Of a stretch of DNA of 64,000 nucleotides, positions 17,257 to 29,625 are shown piece after piece; positions within the stretch are counted from its first letter, which is position 1; every line of letters starts with the position of its first letter. The translations under genes were made by a program, and so were the position numbers. Origin of the DNA: Cellulomonas fulva (GTDB lineage: Bacteria > Actinomycetota > Actinomycetes > Actinomycetales > Cellulomonadaceae); the NCBI RefSeq assembly GCF_018531375.1, contig NZ_JAHBOH010000001.1:1798001-1862000 (forward strand), read 5' to 3'. Under the pieces are notes generated by a model. That model had not been told where the DNA came from and ran no database searches. It saw only the letters and a program-made list of their open reading frames with translations.

Positions 17257-17952
17257 ATGGCGCGTGCGAGCTTGGCCAAGAACCCCGACGAGGTCGCGAC
17301 GATGTTCGACTCCGTCGCGCACCGGTACGACCGGACCAACGACGTGCTGTCGATGGGGCAGGACCGGCAGTGGCGCCGCGCGACGATCGCCGCGCTCGAC
17401 GCCCAGCCGGGGCAGACGCTGCTGGACCTCGCGGCGGGCACGGGCACGTCGTCGGAGCCGATCGCGGACTCGGGCGTGCTCGTCGTCCCGTGCGACCTGT
17501 CCGAGGGGATGCTGGGCGTCGGCAAGACGCGACGCCCGGACCTGCCGTTCGTCGCGGGCGACGCGATGCACCTGCCCTTCGCGGACGAGTCGTTCGACGC
17601 GGTGACGATGTCGTTCGGCCTGCGCAACGTGCCCGACGTCCCGGCGGCGCTCGACGAGCTGCTGCGGGTCACCAAGCCGGGCGGCCGCCTGGTGGTGTGC
17701 GAGTTCTCGCGACCCACCTTCGCGCCGTTCCGGGCGGTCTACACGGGGTACCTGACGCACGCCCTGCCGCGCGTCGCGCGCGTGGTCAGCAAGGAGACCG
17801 ACGCGTACACGTACCTCGCCGAGACCATCCGCGACTGGCCGGACCAGCGCGAGCTCGGTCTGATGATCAAGCGCGCCGGCTGGGAGAAGGTCGCCTTCCG
17901 GAACCTCTCCGGCGGGATCGTCGCGCTGCACCGCGCAACCCGCCCCGCCTGA
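17257..17952 (+). CDS. menG: Demethylmenaquinone methyltransferase
   Basis: 231 residues, a class I SAM methyltransferase of the UbiE/MenG family that methylates demethylmenaquinone in the last step. The SAM-binding motif I is [13 protein letters not shown]. The family block [14 protein letters not shown] and the C-terminal [10 protein letters not shown] are present. The short N-terminus ([25 protein letters not shown]) is typical. It is next to the menJ-like gene and nuo operon, which use the product. Confidence 0.93.
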   Translation: MARASLAKNPDEVATMFDSVAHRYDRTNDVLSMGQDRQWRRATIAALDAQPGQTLLDLAAGTGTSSEPIADSGVLVVPCDLSEGMLGVGKTRRPDLPFVAGDAMHLPFADESFDAVTMSFGLRNVPDVPAALDELLRVTKPGGRLVVCEFSRPTFAPFRAVYTGYLTHALPRVARVVSKETDAYTYLAETIRDWPDQRELGLMIKRAGWEKVAFRNLSGGIVALHRATRPA

Positions 17953-18025
17953 GCGCCGGACGTCCCGCGGGACCCGACAGGGGGCGGAGCCCGTGTTCAT
18001 GCGGTGTTCCGAGGGTCGACGTCCC

Positions 18026-18040
18026 AGGTGAGGCAAGCCT
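18026..18040 (+). promoter_or_regulatory. Candidate DtxR/IdeR-type iron box
   Basis: AGGTGAGGCAAGCCT matches the core of the DtxR/IdeR consensus, as I recall it, at 12 of 15 positions, with both AGG and CCT ends kept. It lies about 27 bases upstream of the likely -10, so a bound regulator would cover the -35 region. The downstream nuo operon encodes many iron-sulfur subunits. This is a by-eye match only. Confidence 0.35.
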
Positions 18041-18066
18041 TCGCAGACACCCCGGTCGGGCCTCGT

Positions 18067-18072
18067 TACACT
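18067..18072 (+). promoter_or_regulatory. -10 element of the menJ-nuo transcription unit
   Basis: TACACT fits the TANNNT pattern and predicts a start near 18079, giving a leader of about 36 bases. The -35 is weak, which would fit an activated or regulated promoter. Confidence 0.5.
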
Positions 18073-18085
18073 CGCCGGAGTCGCA

Positions 18086-18101
18086 CGTGAACAACGTCAC
18101 A
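18086..18101 (+). promoter_or_regulatory. Crp/GlxR-type palindrome in the menJ-nuo leader
   Basis: CGTGA-N6-TCACA matches nine of ten defined bases of the Crp consensus TGTGA-N6-TCACA, bound by the actinobacterial Crp/GlxR family. It lies just downstream of the predicted transcription start, a position that would usually repress. Confidence 0.5.
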
Positions 18102-18114
18102 AGTGGAGTGACCA

Positions 18115-19407
18115 GTGGTGGTGAGGACCGATGACGCGGACGTCATCGTCGTGGGCGCGGGCCCTGCGGGTGCCGCGACCGCCTACCACTGCGCACGTGC
18201 GGGCCTCGACGTCCTGCTGCTCGAGAAGGCGTCGTTCCCGCGGGACAAGGTCTGCGGAGACGGTCTGACGCCGCGGGCGGTCGCGGAGCTGGTGCGGATG
18301 GCCGTGCCGATCCGCGAGCAGGACGGCTGGATCCGCAACGAGGGGCTGCGGGTGCTCGGCGGAGGGCACCGCCTCGAGCTGCCGTGGCCGGAGATCTCGT
18401 CGTACCCGTCCTACGGCCTGGCGCGCTCCCGGATGAGCCTCGACCACCTGCTGGCGGACCACGCGCGGGCCGCAGGCGCCAAGCTGCACGAGCGGACGAA
18501 CGTGACGGGCGTCGTGCGCGACGAGCGCACGGGTCGCGTCGCGGGCGTGACGGCGCGTCCCGTCGACGACGACGGCCGACGCGCGGGCGACGAGGTGACC
18601 TACCGGTCGCGCGTCGTGGTGGCGGCCGACGGCGTGAGCGCCCGCATCGCGACGGGCGTGGGCCGCACCAAGCGCGACGACCGGCCCATGGGCGTGGCCG
18701 TCCGCACCTACTTCCGCACCCCGCGGCACGACGACGCGTGGATGGAGTCGCACCTCGAGCTGTGGGACGGCGAGCCCGGGAAGTCGAACCTGATGCCGGG
18801 CTACGGCTGGATCTTCGCGCTCGGGGACGGCACCGCGAACGTGGGGCTGGGCTCGGTGAGCTCGACGGCCGCCGCGACGAAGGTCGACTACAAGGCGCTG
18901 TTCGCGGCGTGGATGGCCAACGCACCCGCCGAGTGGGAGTTCACGCCGGAGAACCAGGTGGGCCCGGTGCGCGGCGCCGCGCTGCCGATGGGGTTCAACC
19001 GTGGCCCGCTGTACGCTGACGGCCTGCTCCTGGCGGGCGACGCGGCGGGCATGGTGAGCCCGTTCAACGGCGAGGGCATCGCGTACGGCCTGCAGGCGGG
19101 CCGGGTCGCGGCGGACGCGATCTCGCAGGGCCTCGCCCGGGGCACGGCTGCCGGCCGCGAGCGCGCGCTCGCCACCTACCAGCGCCGCATGAAGGACGAC
19201 CTGGGCGGCTACTACACGCTCGGGCGCGTCTTCGTGAAGCTCATCGAGCACCCGGAGGTCATGCGGCTGTGCACGCGGTACGGCCTGCCCCGGCCGCTGC
19301 TGATGAAGTTCGTGCTCAAGCTCCTGTCCGACTGCTACGAGCCGCACGGCGGCGACGTGGTGGACCGGACGATCTCCGCTCTCGCCCGGATCGCTCCGGC
19401 GGCCTGA
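18115..19407 (+). CDS. menJ: Geranylgeranyl reductase-family flavoprotein, MenJ-like menaquinone reductase
   Basis: 430 residues. The N-terminal FAD-binding signature is [16 protein letters not shown], and the second FAD motif is GDAAGMVSPFNGEGIAYGLQ; both are typical of the geranylgeranyl reductase family. In M. tuberculosis the family member Rv0561c (MenJ) saturates one isoprene unit of menaquinone and is also encoded near menG and a polyprenyl synthase, so the same role is inferred here. A function in archaeal-type lipid reduction is less likely. A GGAG site (18105-18108) precedes a run of three GTG codons from 18115; I used the first. Confidence 0.82.
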   Translation: MVVRTDDADVIVVGAGPAGAATAYHCARAGLDVLLLEKASFPRDKVCGDGLTPRAVAELVRMAVPIREQDGWIRNEGLRVLGGGHRLELPWPEISSYPSYGLARSRMSLDHLLADHARAAGAKLHERTNVTGVVRDERTGRVAGVTARPVDDDGRRAGDEVTYRSRVVVAADGVSARIATGVGRTKRDDRPMGVAVRTYFRTPRHDDAWMESHLELWDGEPGKSNLMPGYGWIFALGDGTANVGLGSVSSTAAATKVDYKALFAAWMANAPAEWEFTPENQVGPVRGAALPMGFNRGPLYADGLLLAGDAAGMVSPFNGEGIAYGLQAGRVAADAISQGLARGTAAGRERALATYQRRMKDDLGGYYTLGRVFVKLIEHPEVMRLCTRYGLPRPLLMKFVLKLLSDCYEPHGGDVVDRTISALARIAPAA

Positions 19408-19412
19408 CCCGC

Positions 19413-19451
19413 ATGACCACCCAGACCTCAGCGCCGAGGAAGGACGCCTGA
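19413..19451 (+). CDS. Possible 12-codon leader peptide before nuoA
   Basis: An ATG at 19413 opens a 12-residue frame (MTTQTSAPRKDA) whose TGA shares its last base with the nuoA ATG. Its length and coupling suggest a leader peptide or chance; the GAGGAAGG that serves nuoA lies inside it. Confidence 0.2.
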   Translation: MTTQTSAPRKDA

Positions 19452-19813
19452 TGACCAACCCGTACGTGCCCCTCCTGTGGCTCATGGGCATCGCCGCGGT
19501 CCTCGCCCTCGGCGGCGTCGGCGCCAGCGCGATCATCGGCCCCAAGCGGTACAACCGCGCCAAGCTCGAGGCGTACGAGTGCGGCATCCAGCCCACCCCG
19601 CACGCGATCGGCGGCGGACGCTTCCCGATCAAGTACTACCTGGTCGCGATGACGTTCATCGTCTTCGACGTCGAGGTCGTCTTCCTGTACCCGTGGGCCG
19701 TGAGCTTCGTGGAGCTCGCGCTGTTCGGGCTGGTGGCGATGCTCGGCTTCCTGGTGCTGATCACCGTGCCGTTCGTCTACGAGTGGCGGCGCGGGGGCCT
19801 CGAGTGGGACTGA
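19451..19813 (+). CDS. nuoA: NADH-quinone oxidoreductase subunit A
   Basis: 120 residues with three membrane helices. The conserved loop YECGIQPTPHAIGGGRFPIKYYLVAMTF is the NuoA/ND3 signature, including the cysteine of the loop near the quinone site. It opens the 14-gene nuo operon. GAGGAAGG lies nine bases before the ATG. Confidence 0.95.
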   Translation: MTNPYVPLLWLMGIAAVLALGGVGASAIIGPKRYNRAKLEAYECGIQPTPHAIGGGRFPIKYYLVAMTFIVFDVEVVFLYPWAVSFVELALFGLVAMLGFLVLITVPFVYEWRRGGLEWD

Positions 19814-19903
19814 GGTCACGACGAGCCGGTGCCACGCAGCGGACCATGACGGCTGAGGCCGGGACGACGAGCACGACGAGCACTTCGACGAGGAGGTCCT
19901 GAG

Positions 19904-20455
19904 ATGGGGATCGAGGAAGCACCCTCGGGTTTCCTGCTGACGACGATCGAGGACCTGGTCGGCTACTTCCGCAAGGGATCGCTGTGGCCGGTCACGTTCG
20001 GTCTCGCGTGCTGCGCGATCGAGATGATGTCCGCCGGCGCGCCGCGCTACGACCTGTCGCGGTTCGGGATGGAGGTCTTCCGCGCGTCCCCGCGCCAGGC
20101 CGACCTGATGATCGTCGCGGGCCGGGTGAGCCAGAAGATGGCCCCCGTCGTCCGGCAGGTCTACGACCAGATGTCGGCGCCCAAGTGGGTCCTGTCGATG
20201 GGCGTGTGCGCGAGCTCGGGCGGCATGTTCAACAACTACGCGATCGTCCAGGGCGTCGACCACATCGTGCCGGTGGACATCTACCTGCCGGGCTGCCCGC
20301 CGCGGCCGGAGATGCTCATCAACGCGATCCTCACGCTGCACGACCAGATCCAGAACGAGCCGCTGGGCGTGAACCGCAAGGAGGCCGCCGCGGCGGCCGA
20401 GGCGGCGGCGCTGGCGGCGACGCCGACGTCGCACATGACGGGGCTGCTGCGATGA
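19904..20455 (+). CDS. nuoB: NADH-quinone oxidoreductase subunit B
   Basis: 183 residues. Holds the N2 [4Fe-4S] cluster next to the quinone; the cysteines are in [23 protein letters not shown] and LPGCPPRPE. An Ala-rich tail follows the core. A GAGGAGG site precedes the ATG. The 90-base gap after nuoA holds short GACGAGCAC repeats but no gene. The stop overlaps nuoC. Confidence 0.96.
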   Translation: MGIEEAPSGFLLTTIEDLVGYFRKGSLWPVTFGLACCAIEMMSAGAPRYDLSRFGMEVFRASPRQADLMIVAGRVSQKMAPVVRQVYDQMSAPKWVLSMGVCASSGGMFNNYAIVQGVDHIVPVDIYLPGCPPRPEMLINAILTLHDQIQNEPLGVNRKEAAAAAEAAALAATPTSHMTGLLR

Positions 20456-21252
20456 GCGACGAGAAGGAGCTGAAGCAGGACGCCGCCGACGCCGCGAAGC
20501 CGGGGGAGGGCACCACCGCCGCCCAGCCGGCGACGCAGGCGGCACTGGAGGCGGGCGGCCAGAACATCCCCGCGCAGGCGCCGCGCACCCCGCTCGAGGT
20601 CGTGGACGTGCGGCACGGCCTGTTCGGCGTGCACGGGTCGGGCGACACCAGCGGCTACGGCGGCCTGGTGACCACCGTGATCCTGCCGGGACCGAGCGAG
20701 CGGCCGTACGGCGGCTGGTTCGACGAGGTGGTCGACGTCCTGGCCGAGCTCCTCGACGAGTCCGGGACGGGGTACGCGAACGCGGTCGAGTCCGTGGTCG
20801 TGGACCGCGGCGAGCTCACGCTCTTCGTGGTGCGCGACCACCTGGTCGAGGTCTGCCGGCACCTGCGGGACGACCAGGACCTGCGGTTCGAGCTGGGGCT
20901 CGGCGTCTCCGGGGTCCACTACCCGCACGACGAGGGGCGCGAGCTGCACGCCGTGCTCCACCTGACGTCGGTGACGCACTCGCGCAGCCTGCGGCTCGAG
21001 GTCGCGGTGAGCGACGCCGACCCGCACCTGCCGTCGACGACGAGCGTCTACCCGGGCCACGACTGGCACGAGCGCGAGACGTTCGACTTCTTCGGGATGG
21101 TCTTCGACGGCCATCCTGGGCTCGCCCGCATCGAGATGCCCGACGACTGGCCCGGCCACCCCCAGCGCAAGGACTACCCGCTGGGCGGCATCCCGGTCGA
21201 GTACAAGGGCGCGACCGTCCCGCCCGCGGACCAGCGGAGGTCCTACAGCTGA
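20452..21252 (+). CDS. nuoC: NADH-quinone oxidoreductase subunit C
   Basis: 266 residues. An N-terminal disordered extension of about 55 residues (Ala/Thr/Glu-rich) precedes the 30-kDa subunit domain, whose signature is [16 protein letters not shown] followed by the C-terminal [16 protein letters not shown]. It forms the peripheral arm with NuoD and NuoB. The ATG overlaps the nuoB stop (ATGA) and its own stop overlaps nuoD. Confidence 0.95.
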   Translation: MSDEKELKQDAADAAKPGEGTTAAQPATQAALEAGGQNIPAQAPRTPLEVVDVRHGLFGVHGSGDTSGYGGLVTTVILPGPSERPYGGWFDEVVDVLAELLDESGTGYANAVESVVVDRGELTLFVVRDHLVEVCRHLRDDQDLRFELGLGVSGVHYPHDEGRELHAVLHLTSVTHSRSLRLEVAVSDADPHLPSTTSVYPGHDWHERETFDFFGMVFDGHPGLARIEMPDDWPGHPQRKDYPLGGIPVEYKGATVPPADQRRSYS

Positions 21253-22610
21253 TGAGCACCACACGCCCCGCCCCCACCCCCCGCTCGACCGGTCACATCG
21301 TCGACGACGAGACCGCGGGCGTCCGCTCGTTCGAGGCGTCCGGCGGCGACTGGTCGGACATCGCCGAGGAGGCCGCCCGCCTCGGCGAGGAGCGCATCGT
21401 CGTCAACATGGGTCCGCAGCACCCGTCCACGCACGGCGTGCTGCGGCTGATGCTCGAGATCGACGGCGAGACCGTCACCGAGGCGCGCGCCGGAATCGGA
21501 TACCTGCACACCGGCATCGAGAAGAACATGGAGTTCCGCACCTGGACCCAGGGCGTGACCTTCTGCACGCGCATGGACTACGTGGCGCCGATCTTCCAGG
21601 AGGCGGCGTACTGCCTGGCGGTCGAGAAGCTGCTGGGCGTCACGGACGACATCCCGGAGCGCGCGAGCATCATCCGCGTCCTGATGATGGAGCTCAACCG
21701 CATCACGTCGCACCTGGTGTGCATCGCCACGGGCGGCAACGAGCTGGGCGCCACGACGATCATGACGGTCGGCTTCACGGCGCGCGAGGAGCTGCTGCGG
21801 ATCTTCGAGCTCATCTCCGGGCTGCGGATGAACCACGCGTACATCCGGCCCGGCGGCGTCGCGCAGGACGTGCCCGCGGGCGGCGTCGAGGCCACGCGTG
21901 AGGCGCTGGTCAAGGTCGAGCACTACCTGCGCCAGCTCGAGGACCTCATGCTGGCGAACCCGATCCTGCACCTGCGGCTCAAGGACGTCGGGCACCTCAA
22001 CCTCGCCGGCTGCATGGGCCTGGGGATCACCGGCCCGATGCTCCGTTCGGCGGGCCTGCCGTACGACGTGCGCAAGACCGCGCCGTACTGCGGGTACGAG
22101 ACGTACGACTTCGACGTCCCCACCGCGACGAGCGCCGACGCGTGGGGCCGGATCGAGGTCCGCCTCGAGGAGATCTACCAGTCCATCAAGATCTGCCGGC
22201 AGGCGCTGGACCGGCTCGAGAAGACGCCCGGCCCGGTGATGGTCGCGGACAGGAAGATCGCCTGGCCCGCGCAGCTCGCGATCGGCAGCGACGGCATGGG
22301 CAACTCGCTCGCGCACATCAAGGAGATCATGGGCACCTCCATGGAGGCGCTGATCCACCACTTCAAGCTGGTCACCGAGGGCTTCCGGGTCCCGGCCGGC
22401 CAGGTGTGGCAGACGGTGGAGCACCCCCGCGGCGAGCTGGGTGTGCACCTGGTCTCGGACGGCGGCACGCGGCCGTACCGCGCGCACTTCCGGGACCCGA
22501 GCTTCAACAACCTGCAGGCCACGTCGATCATGTGCGAGGGCGGTCAGGTGGCGGACGTCGTCGTCGCCGTCGCGTCGATCGACCCGGTGCTCGGAGGGGT
22601 GGACCGCTGA
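21252..22610 (+). CDS. nuoD: NADH-quinone oxidoreductase subunit D
   Basis: 452 residues. The 49-kDa subunit that forms the quinone pocket with Nuo[13 protein letters not shown] holds the conserved quinone-site histidine, and the C-terminus keeps [11 protein letters not shown] and the closing DPVLGGVDR. About 45 residues precede the family core. Start and stop overlap neighbours by one base each. Confidence 0.96.
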   Translation: MSTTRPAPTPRSTGHIVDDETAGVRSFEASGGDWSDIAEEAARLGEERIVVNMGPQHPSTHGVLRLMLEIDGETVTEARAGIGYLHTGIEKNMEFRTWTQGVTFCTRMDYVAPIFQEAAYCLAVEKLLGVTDDIPERASIIRVLMMELNRITSHLVCIATGGNELGATTIMTVGFTAREELLRIFELISGLRMNHAYIRPGGVAQDVPAGGVEATREALVKVEHYLRQLEDLMLANPILHLRLKDVGHLNLAGCMGLGITGPMLRSAGLPYDVRKTAPYCGYETYDFDVPTATSADAWGRIEVRLEEIYQSIKICRQALDRLEKTPGPVMVADRKIAWPAQLAIGSDGMGNSLAHIKEIMGTSMEALIHHFKLVTEGFRVPAGQVWQTVEHPRGELGVHLVSDGGTRPYRAHFRDPSFNNLQATSIMCEGGQVADVVVAVASIDPVLGGVDR

Positions 22611-23488
22611 TGTCCGTCGAGGAGCTGGTCCCGCGCGGCGAGGGCCGGGCGCACCGCACGTCGTACGACGAGCAGACGCTCGCGCGGCTGTCCGCCGACG
22701 CGGCGCAGGTCGTCGCGCGCTACCCGCAGGAGCGCTCCGCGCTGCTGCCCCTGCTGCACCTGGTGCAGGCCGAGGACGGCTACGTCAGCCCGCGCGGCAT
22801 CGCGTTCTGCGCCGCGACGCTGGGCCTGACGACGGCCGAGGTGTCCGCCGTGGCGACCTTCTACACGCAGTACAAGCGTCACCCCAACGGCGAGTACACC
22901 GTCGGCGTGTGCACCAACACGCTGTGCGCCGTCATGGGCGGCGACGCGATCTGGGAGCACCTGTGCGACCACCTCGGCGTGGGCCACGACGAGACGACCG
23001 AGGACGGCAAGGTCACGCTCGAGCGCGTCGAGTGCAACGCGGCGTGCGACTACGCGCCGGTCGTGATGGTGAACTGGGAGTTCTTCGACAACCAGACCCC
23101 GGAGTCGGCCGCCGACGTCGTCGACCGGCTCCGGTCCGGGCAGGACGTGGCGCCGACGCGCGGGGCGGACAAGGTCGTCACCTTCCGCGAGATGTCGCGT
23201 GTGCTCGCGGGCTTCGCGGACGGGCGGGCCGACGAGGGCATCGGGGCGGGCGAGGCGACCCTGCGGGGCACCCTGCTGGCCCGCGACGAGGGCTGGACGG
23301 CCCCGCCGTTCCCGGGCGACGAGGAGCCCGCGGGCTCGTCCTCCGGCGCGACCGGCGCCCGGGGCGAGGTCCCACCCCGGACCGGCGACGAGCAGTCGAG
23401 CGCCGAGCGCCCCGCGACGACCGCGGGCGACGTGTCGCCCGCGCAGCAGGAGAAGAAGCAGGCCGCGTCGGATGCGAAGGAGGACTGA
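22610..23488 (+). CDS. nuoE: NADH-quinone oxidoreductase subunit E
   Basis: 292 residues. Thioredoxin-like [2Fe-2S] subunit (N1a): the cysteines lie in VGVCTNTLCAVMGG and VECNAACDYAPV. The core ends near residue 175. A long acidic, low-complexity C-terminal extension follows (Gly/Ser/Thr/Glu-rich, ending in lysines and KED), making the protein much longer than the E. coli subunit. Its start overlaps the nuoD stop. Confidence 0.94.
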   Translation: MSVEELVPRGEGRAHRTSYDEQTLARLSADAAQVVARYPQERSALLPLLHLVQAEDGYVSPRGIAFCAATLGLTTAEVSAVATFYTQYKRHPNGEYTVGVCTNTLCAVMGGDAIWEHLCDHLGVGHDETTEDGKVTLERVECNAACDYAPVVMVNWEFFDNQTPESAADVVDRLRSGQDVAPTRGADKVVTFREMSRVLAGFADGRADEGIGAGEATLRGTLLARDEGWTAPPFPGDEEPAGSSSGATGARGEVPPRTGDEQSSAERPATTAGDVSPAQQEKKQAASDAKED

Positions 23489-23489
23489 G

Positions 23490-24826
<1,337 letters not shown>

Positions 24827-24830
<4 letters not shown>

Positions 24831-27433
24831 CGATCACCTCGGACCGCTCGTCGGCCCGGGCCGCGGCGGCCGGGACGCCCCTGGTGCCCGCCGCTCCCGT
24901 CCCCGTCCCGGCGGAGCCGGACGCCACGGTCACGTTCAGCATCGACGGCATCGAGACGACCGTGCCGAAGGGCACGCTCGTCATCCGTGCCGCCGAAGAC
25001 CTGGGCATCCAGATCCCGCGGTTCTGCGACCACCCGCTGCTCGCGCCCGCCGGCGCGTGCCGGCAGTGCCTGGTCGAGGTCTGGGCGCCCGGGCGCGACG
25101 GCAACCTGGCCAAGATGCCCAAGCCTCAGGCCTCGTGCACCCTCGAGGCCGGCCCCGGCATGCAGGTCAAGACGCAGCACACGTCCCCCGAGGCGGACAA
25201 GGCGCAGCACGGAGTGATGGAGCTGCTGCTCATCAACCACCCGCTCGACTGCCCGGTGTGCGACAAGGGCGGCGAGTGCCCGCTGCAGAACCAGGCCATG
25301 AGCAACGGCCGGGCGGCGACGCGCTTCGTCGACGTCAAGCGGACGTTCCCCAAGCCGATCGCGATCTCGACGCAGATCCTGCTGGACCGGGAGCGCTGCG
25401 TCCTGTGCCAGCGCTGCACCCGGTTCTCGGAGGAGATCGCGGGCGACGTGTTCATCGACCTGCAGAAGCGCGGCGCGCAGCAGCAGATCGGCACGTTCGA
25501 CGTCGAGGTCCTGGGCTTCGCGGGCGAGACGCCCGTCGGCGCCTCGGCGCTCGACACGAGCGGTCGCCCGTTCGCGTCCTACTTCTCGGGCAACACGGTG
25601 CAGATCTGCCCGGTCGGCGCGCTGACGTCGGCCGCCTACCGGTTCCGCTCGCGGCCGTTCGACCTCGTCTCGACGCCCGGTGTCTCCGAGCACGACTCGC
25701 AGGGCTCGGCCATCCGGGTCGACCACCGTCGCGGCGTCGTGATGCGGCGCCTGTCCGGCGACGACCCGGCCGTCAACCAGGAGTGGATCAGCGACAAGGA
25801 CCGGTTCGCGTTCCGGTGGCAGTCGTCGCCCGACCGGATCGCGACGCCCCTGGTGCGCGAGCGCCTGGCGGACGGCACGCGCGGCGAGCTGCGGCCCGCG
25901 AGCTGGGTGGAGGCGTTCGGCGCCGCCGCGGCGGGCCTGCGGACGGCGTTCGGCGCGGGCGGCGTGGGCGTGCTGCCCGGCGGCCGCGTGACGCTCGAGG
26001 ACGCGTACGCGTACGGCAAGCTCGCGCGCGTCGCGCTCGGCACCAACGACGTGGACCACCGCGCGCGGCCGCACTCGGACGAGGAGGCCGCGTTCCTGGG
26101 CCACCACGTCGCCGGCCGGACGCTCGAGGTCACGTTCGCGGACCTCGACCGGGCCCCCGCGGTCCTGCTCGTCGGGCTCGAGCCCGAGGAGGAGGGCGGC
26201 ATCCTGTTCCTGCGGCTCCGCCAGGCGACGGTCGCTCGTCGGACGCGCGTGCTCGCGGTCGCACCGCTCGCGAGCCGCGGGCTCGAGCGGCTGTCCGGCA
26301 CGCTGCTGGCCGCCGCCCCCGGTACGGAGGCGGAGGTCCTGGACGCGCTCGTCGCGGACGCGGACGACGACGAGCTCGCGGCGGCCGCCGAGGCGATCGC
26401 CGCCGACGGCGCCGTGATCCTGGTCGGCGAGCGCGCGGCCTCCTCTGCCGGTGCGCTGAGCGCGGTGCTGCGCCTCGCGGAGCGCTCCGGCGCGCGCCTG
26501 GCGTGGGTGCCGCGGCGCGCGGGGGAGCGCGGCGCGGTCGAGGCCGGCACGCTGCCCACCCTGCTGCCGGGCGGGCGCCCGGTCGCGGACGCGGCCGCGC
26601 GCGTCGACCTCGCCGCCGTGTGGGGCGTCGACCAGCTGCCCGCCACGCCCGGCCGGTCGGTCTCCGAGATCGTCGCCGCGGCGCGCGACGGGCGCCTGGG
26701 CGGGCTCGTCGTCGGCGGCGTGGACCCGGCGGACCTGCCGGACCCGGCGCTGGCGCGCGACGCGCTCGACAAGGTCGGCTTCGTCGTCTCGCTCGAGGTC
26801 CGCTCGTCGGACGTGACCGACCGGGCGGACGTCGTCCTGCCGGTGGCACCCCCGGTCGAGAAGCCGGGCACGTTCGTCACCTGGGAGGGCCGCCCGCGGC
26901 CGTTCCCGCAGGCGCTCGTGTCCCACGCGCTGCCCGACCACCGGGTGCTGCACAACCTGGCCGAGGCGCTGGGCGTGGACCTGCGCCTGGGCAGCGTCGC
27001 CGACGTGCACGCCGAGCTCGACCAGCTCGGCGGCTGGGACGGCGCGCGCGTGGCCGCCCCGGACGTCGCGCCCGCCGAGCCGCCCGCGGTCCCGCCGGGC
27101 CACGCGGTGCTCGCGACCTGGCACCACCTGCTGGACGCGGGCCGCCTGCAGGACGGCGAGCCGCACCTGGCCGGCACCGCCAAGCGCGCGGTCGCGCGCG
27201 TCTCGGCCGGCACCGCGCAGGCGGTCGGGGTGGCCGACGGCGCGCCGCTCGCGGTCTCGACCGACGCCGGCACCGTCACGCTTCCGGCGCTGGTCACCGA
27301 CATGCCGGACTTCGTCGTCTGGCTGCCGACGAGCTCGCCCGGCTCGGCCGTGCGGGACACGCTGCACGCGGTCGGCGGGGACCTGGTCCGGCTCACGCCG
27401 GGCGCGGCCGCCGGCCCGGACGAGGAGGTCTGA
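24827..27433 (+). CDS. nuoG: NADH-quinone oxidoreductase subunit G
   Basis: 868 residues. The N-terminal ferredoxin domain holds the N1b [2Fe-2S] ligands (FCDHP, GACRQC). The N4 and N5 [4Fe-4S] ligands are in [26 protein letters not shown] and [10 protein letters not shown]. The C-terminal two thirds is a degenerate molybdopterin-oxidoreductase domain without obvious cofactor use, as usual in NuoG. About 45 Ala/Pro-rich residues precede the ferredoxin domain. It passes electrons from NuoF to NuoI. Confidence 0.95.
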
Positions 27434-27434
27434 C

Positions 27435-28805
27435 ATGCGCACGCAGCTGCTCGCCGAGCCGATCGCGCCCGTCACCGCGGACTTCAGCAACGACACGTGG
27501 TGGATCTGGCTGATCAAGGCCGTGGTGATCCTGGCGTTCCTGCTGACCAGCGTGCTGTTCGCGATCTGGTTCGAGCGCAAGGTCGTCGCGCGCATGCAGG
27601 TGCGGCCCGGTCCCAACGTGCACGGCCCGTTCGGCCTCCTGCAGTCGCTCGCGGACGCCATGAAGCTCCTGTTCAAGGAGGACATGACGGTCAAGGCGGC
27701 CGACAAGGTCGTCTATATCGTCGCGCCGATGATCGCGGTGTTCTGCTCGCTGCTGACGTTCGCGGTGATCCCGCTGGGGCCGTCGGTCAGCATGTTCGGG
27801 ATCGAGACCCCGCTGCAGCTCACCGACTTCCCGGTCGCGGTGCTCTACATCCTGGCCTGCGCGTCGGTCGGCGTGTACGGCATCGTGCTCGGCGGCTGGT
27901 CCTCGAACTCCACCTACCCGCTGCTCGGCGGGGTGCGCTCCACGGCGCAGGTGATCAGCTACGAGCTCGCGATGGGCATGTCCCTGGTCAGCGTGTTCCT
28001 GCTCGCGGGCTCGATGTCCACGTCGCAGATCGTCGACTCGCAGACGCAGATCTGGTGGTTCCTCCCGCTGCTCCCGGCGTTCGTGATCTACGTGGTCTCG
28101 ATGGTCGGCGAGACCAACCGCCTGCCGTTCGACCTCCCCGAGGCCGAGGGCGAGCTGGTCGGCGGGTACATGACCGAGTACTCGTCGATGAAGTTCGCCT
28201 GGTTCTTCCTGGCGGAGTACATCAACATGCTCAACGTCTCGGCCGTCGCCACCACGCTCTTCCTGGGCGGCTGGCGCGCCCCCTTCATCCCGGCGGACAG
28301 CTTCCTGCAGCAGGGCTGGTGGCCCGTGCTGTGGTTCCTGGCCAAGCTCTGGGCGCTGATGTTCTTCTTCGTGTGGGTGCGCGGCTCGGTGCTGCGGTTC
28401 CGGTACGACCAGTTCATGAAGCTGGGCTGGAAGGTCCTCATCCCCGCGTCGCTCGTCTGGCTCGTGTGCGTCGCCGTGGTGCAGGGCCTGCGCCAGTTCC
28501 CGGAGTTCGACGACGTGGAGCTCAACACGATCCTGTTCGTGCTGGCCGGCATCGTGCTGGCGGGCGTCGTGGTGTCGCTGTTCATCCCCGAGAAGAAGCC
28601 CGAGCCGGAGCCGGAGCCGTCCCGCGTGCTCGACGCGTTCGCCGACGGCTACCCCGTGCCCCCGCTGCCCGGCCAGGTGCTGCCCCCGTCGCCCCGCGCC
28701 GGACGCGTGCCGGTGGCCGCCACGGTCGGTGCGCCGGCCGGCGCGGACGGCCCGTCGACGGACGACCCGACCGAGACCGACCCGAAGGAGGTGCACGGTG
28801 GCTGA
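27435..28805 (+). CDS. nuoH: NADH-quinone oxidoreductase subunit H
   Basis: 456 residues. ND1-type membrane subunit with about eight helices that forms the quinone tunnel. Signatures: [22 protein letters not shown] in the first loop and [20 protein letters not shown] in the third. The C-terminal ~75 residues are a Pro/Glu-rich cytoplasmic extension. Start one base after the nuoG stop. Confidence 0.96.
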   Translation: MRTQLLAEPIAPVTADFSNDTWWIWLIKAVVILAFLLTSVLFAIWFERKVVARMQVRPGPNVHGPFGLLQSLADAMKLLFKEDMTVKAADKVVYIVAPMIAVFCSLLTFAVIPLGPSVSMFGIETPLQLTDFPVAVLYILACASVGVYGIVLGGWSSNSTYPLLGGVRSTAQVISYELAMGMSLVSVFLLAGSMSTSQIVDSQTQIWWFLPLLPAFVIYVVSMVGETNRLPFDLPEAEGELVGGYMTEYSSMKFAWFFLAEYINMLNVSAVATTLFLGGWRAPFIPADSFLQQGWWPVLWFLAKLWALMFFFVWVRGSVLRFRYDQFMKLGWKVLIPASLVWLVCVAVVQGLRQFPEFDDVELNTILFVLAGIVLAGVVVSLFIPEKKPEPEPEPSRVLDAFADGYPVPPLPGQVLPPSPRAGRVPVAATVGAPAGADGPSTDDPTETDPKEVHGG

Positions 28806-29625
28806 CCCGCAGAAGCGCCCGGCGCCGCGCCCGCAGAAGCCTGCCGGCTCGTCGGCGCGACCGGCGGCGGCCGGCAAGGCCGTCTCCCCGCGCCCGCCCG
28901 CGGGCGAGGTCGGCGCGCCGGCGACCCCGCAGTACGAGTCGCTGATCCCGCGGTCGACCGGCCTGCGCGCCCTGCTCGCCCCCGTGGGCGGGTTCGGCGT
29001 GACGCTGTCGAACATGTTCCGCAAGACGGTCACCGAGCAGTACCCGCGGGAGACCGTCCCGACGAAGCCGCGCTACCACGGGCGGCACCAGCTCAACCGG
29101 TACGCCGACGGGCTGGAGAAGTGCATCGGCTGCGAGCTGTGCGCGTGGGCGTGCCCCGCGGACGCGATCTACGTCGAGGCGGGCGACAACACGCCCGACG
29201 AGCAGTACTCGCCCGGTGAGCGGTACGGGCGCGTGTACCAGATCAACTACCTGCGCTGCATCTTCTGCGGGCTGTGCATCGAGGCCTGCCCGACGCGCGC
29301 GCTGACGATGACGAACGAGTACGAGCTCGCGGGTCCGACGCGCGCCGGGATGATCTACGAGAAGGACGACCTTCTGGCGCCGCTGCGGTCCGGCATGCTC
29401 GCCGCGCCGCACCCGATGGTGGAGGGCACGACCGACACCGAGTACTACCGCGGCCAGGTGACCACGGCCACCGACGCGCAGCGGGCGTGGGTGCGCGAGC
29501 AGCGGCCCGACGACCCGACGCTGCCGGAGGGCGCGGGCCTCGAGGCCGCGAACGTGCCCGGGCCCACCGCGGCGCTCATGGCGGAGCACGTCGCGGGCGC
29601 GCGCCGGCAGGGGGGTGCCCGGTGA
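28798..29625 (+). CDS. nuoI: NADH-quinone oxidoreductase subunit I
   Basis: 275 residues. Two [4Fe-4S] ferredoxin motifs, [12 protein letters not shown] and [12 protein letters not shown], carry clusters N6a and N6b. The GTG at 28798 overlaps the nuoH end by eight bases. An N-terminal Pro/Ala/Lys-rich segment of about 50 residues and a C-terminal extension of about 80 residues make it longer than the E. coli subunit (about 180). Confidence 0.95.
   Translation: MADPQKRPAPRPQKPAGSSARPAAAGKAVSPRPPAGEVGAPATPQYESLIPRSTGLRALLAPVGGFGVTLSNMFRKTVTEQYPRETVPTKPRYHGRHQLNRYADGLEKCIGCELCAWACPADAIYVEAGDNTPDEQYSPGERYGRVYQINYLRCIFCGLCIEACPTRALTMTNEYELAGPTRAGMIYEKDDLLAPLRSGMLAAPHPMVEGTTDTEYYRGQVTTATDAQRAWVREQRPDDPTLPEGAGLEAANVPGPTAALMAEHVAGARRQGGAR

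Noticed and set aside
17962-17973. Terminator at GTCCCGCGGGAC after menG
   Set aside because: A 12-base perfect palindrome with no loop and no T-run is too short to call; the menG transcript end is left open.
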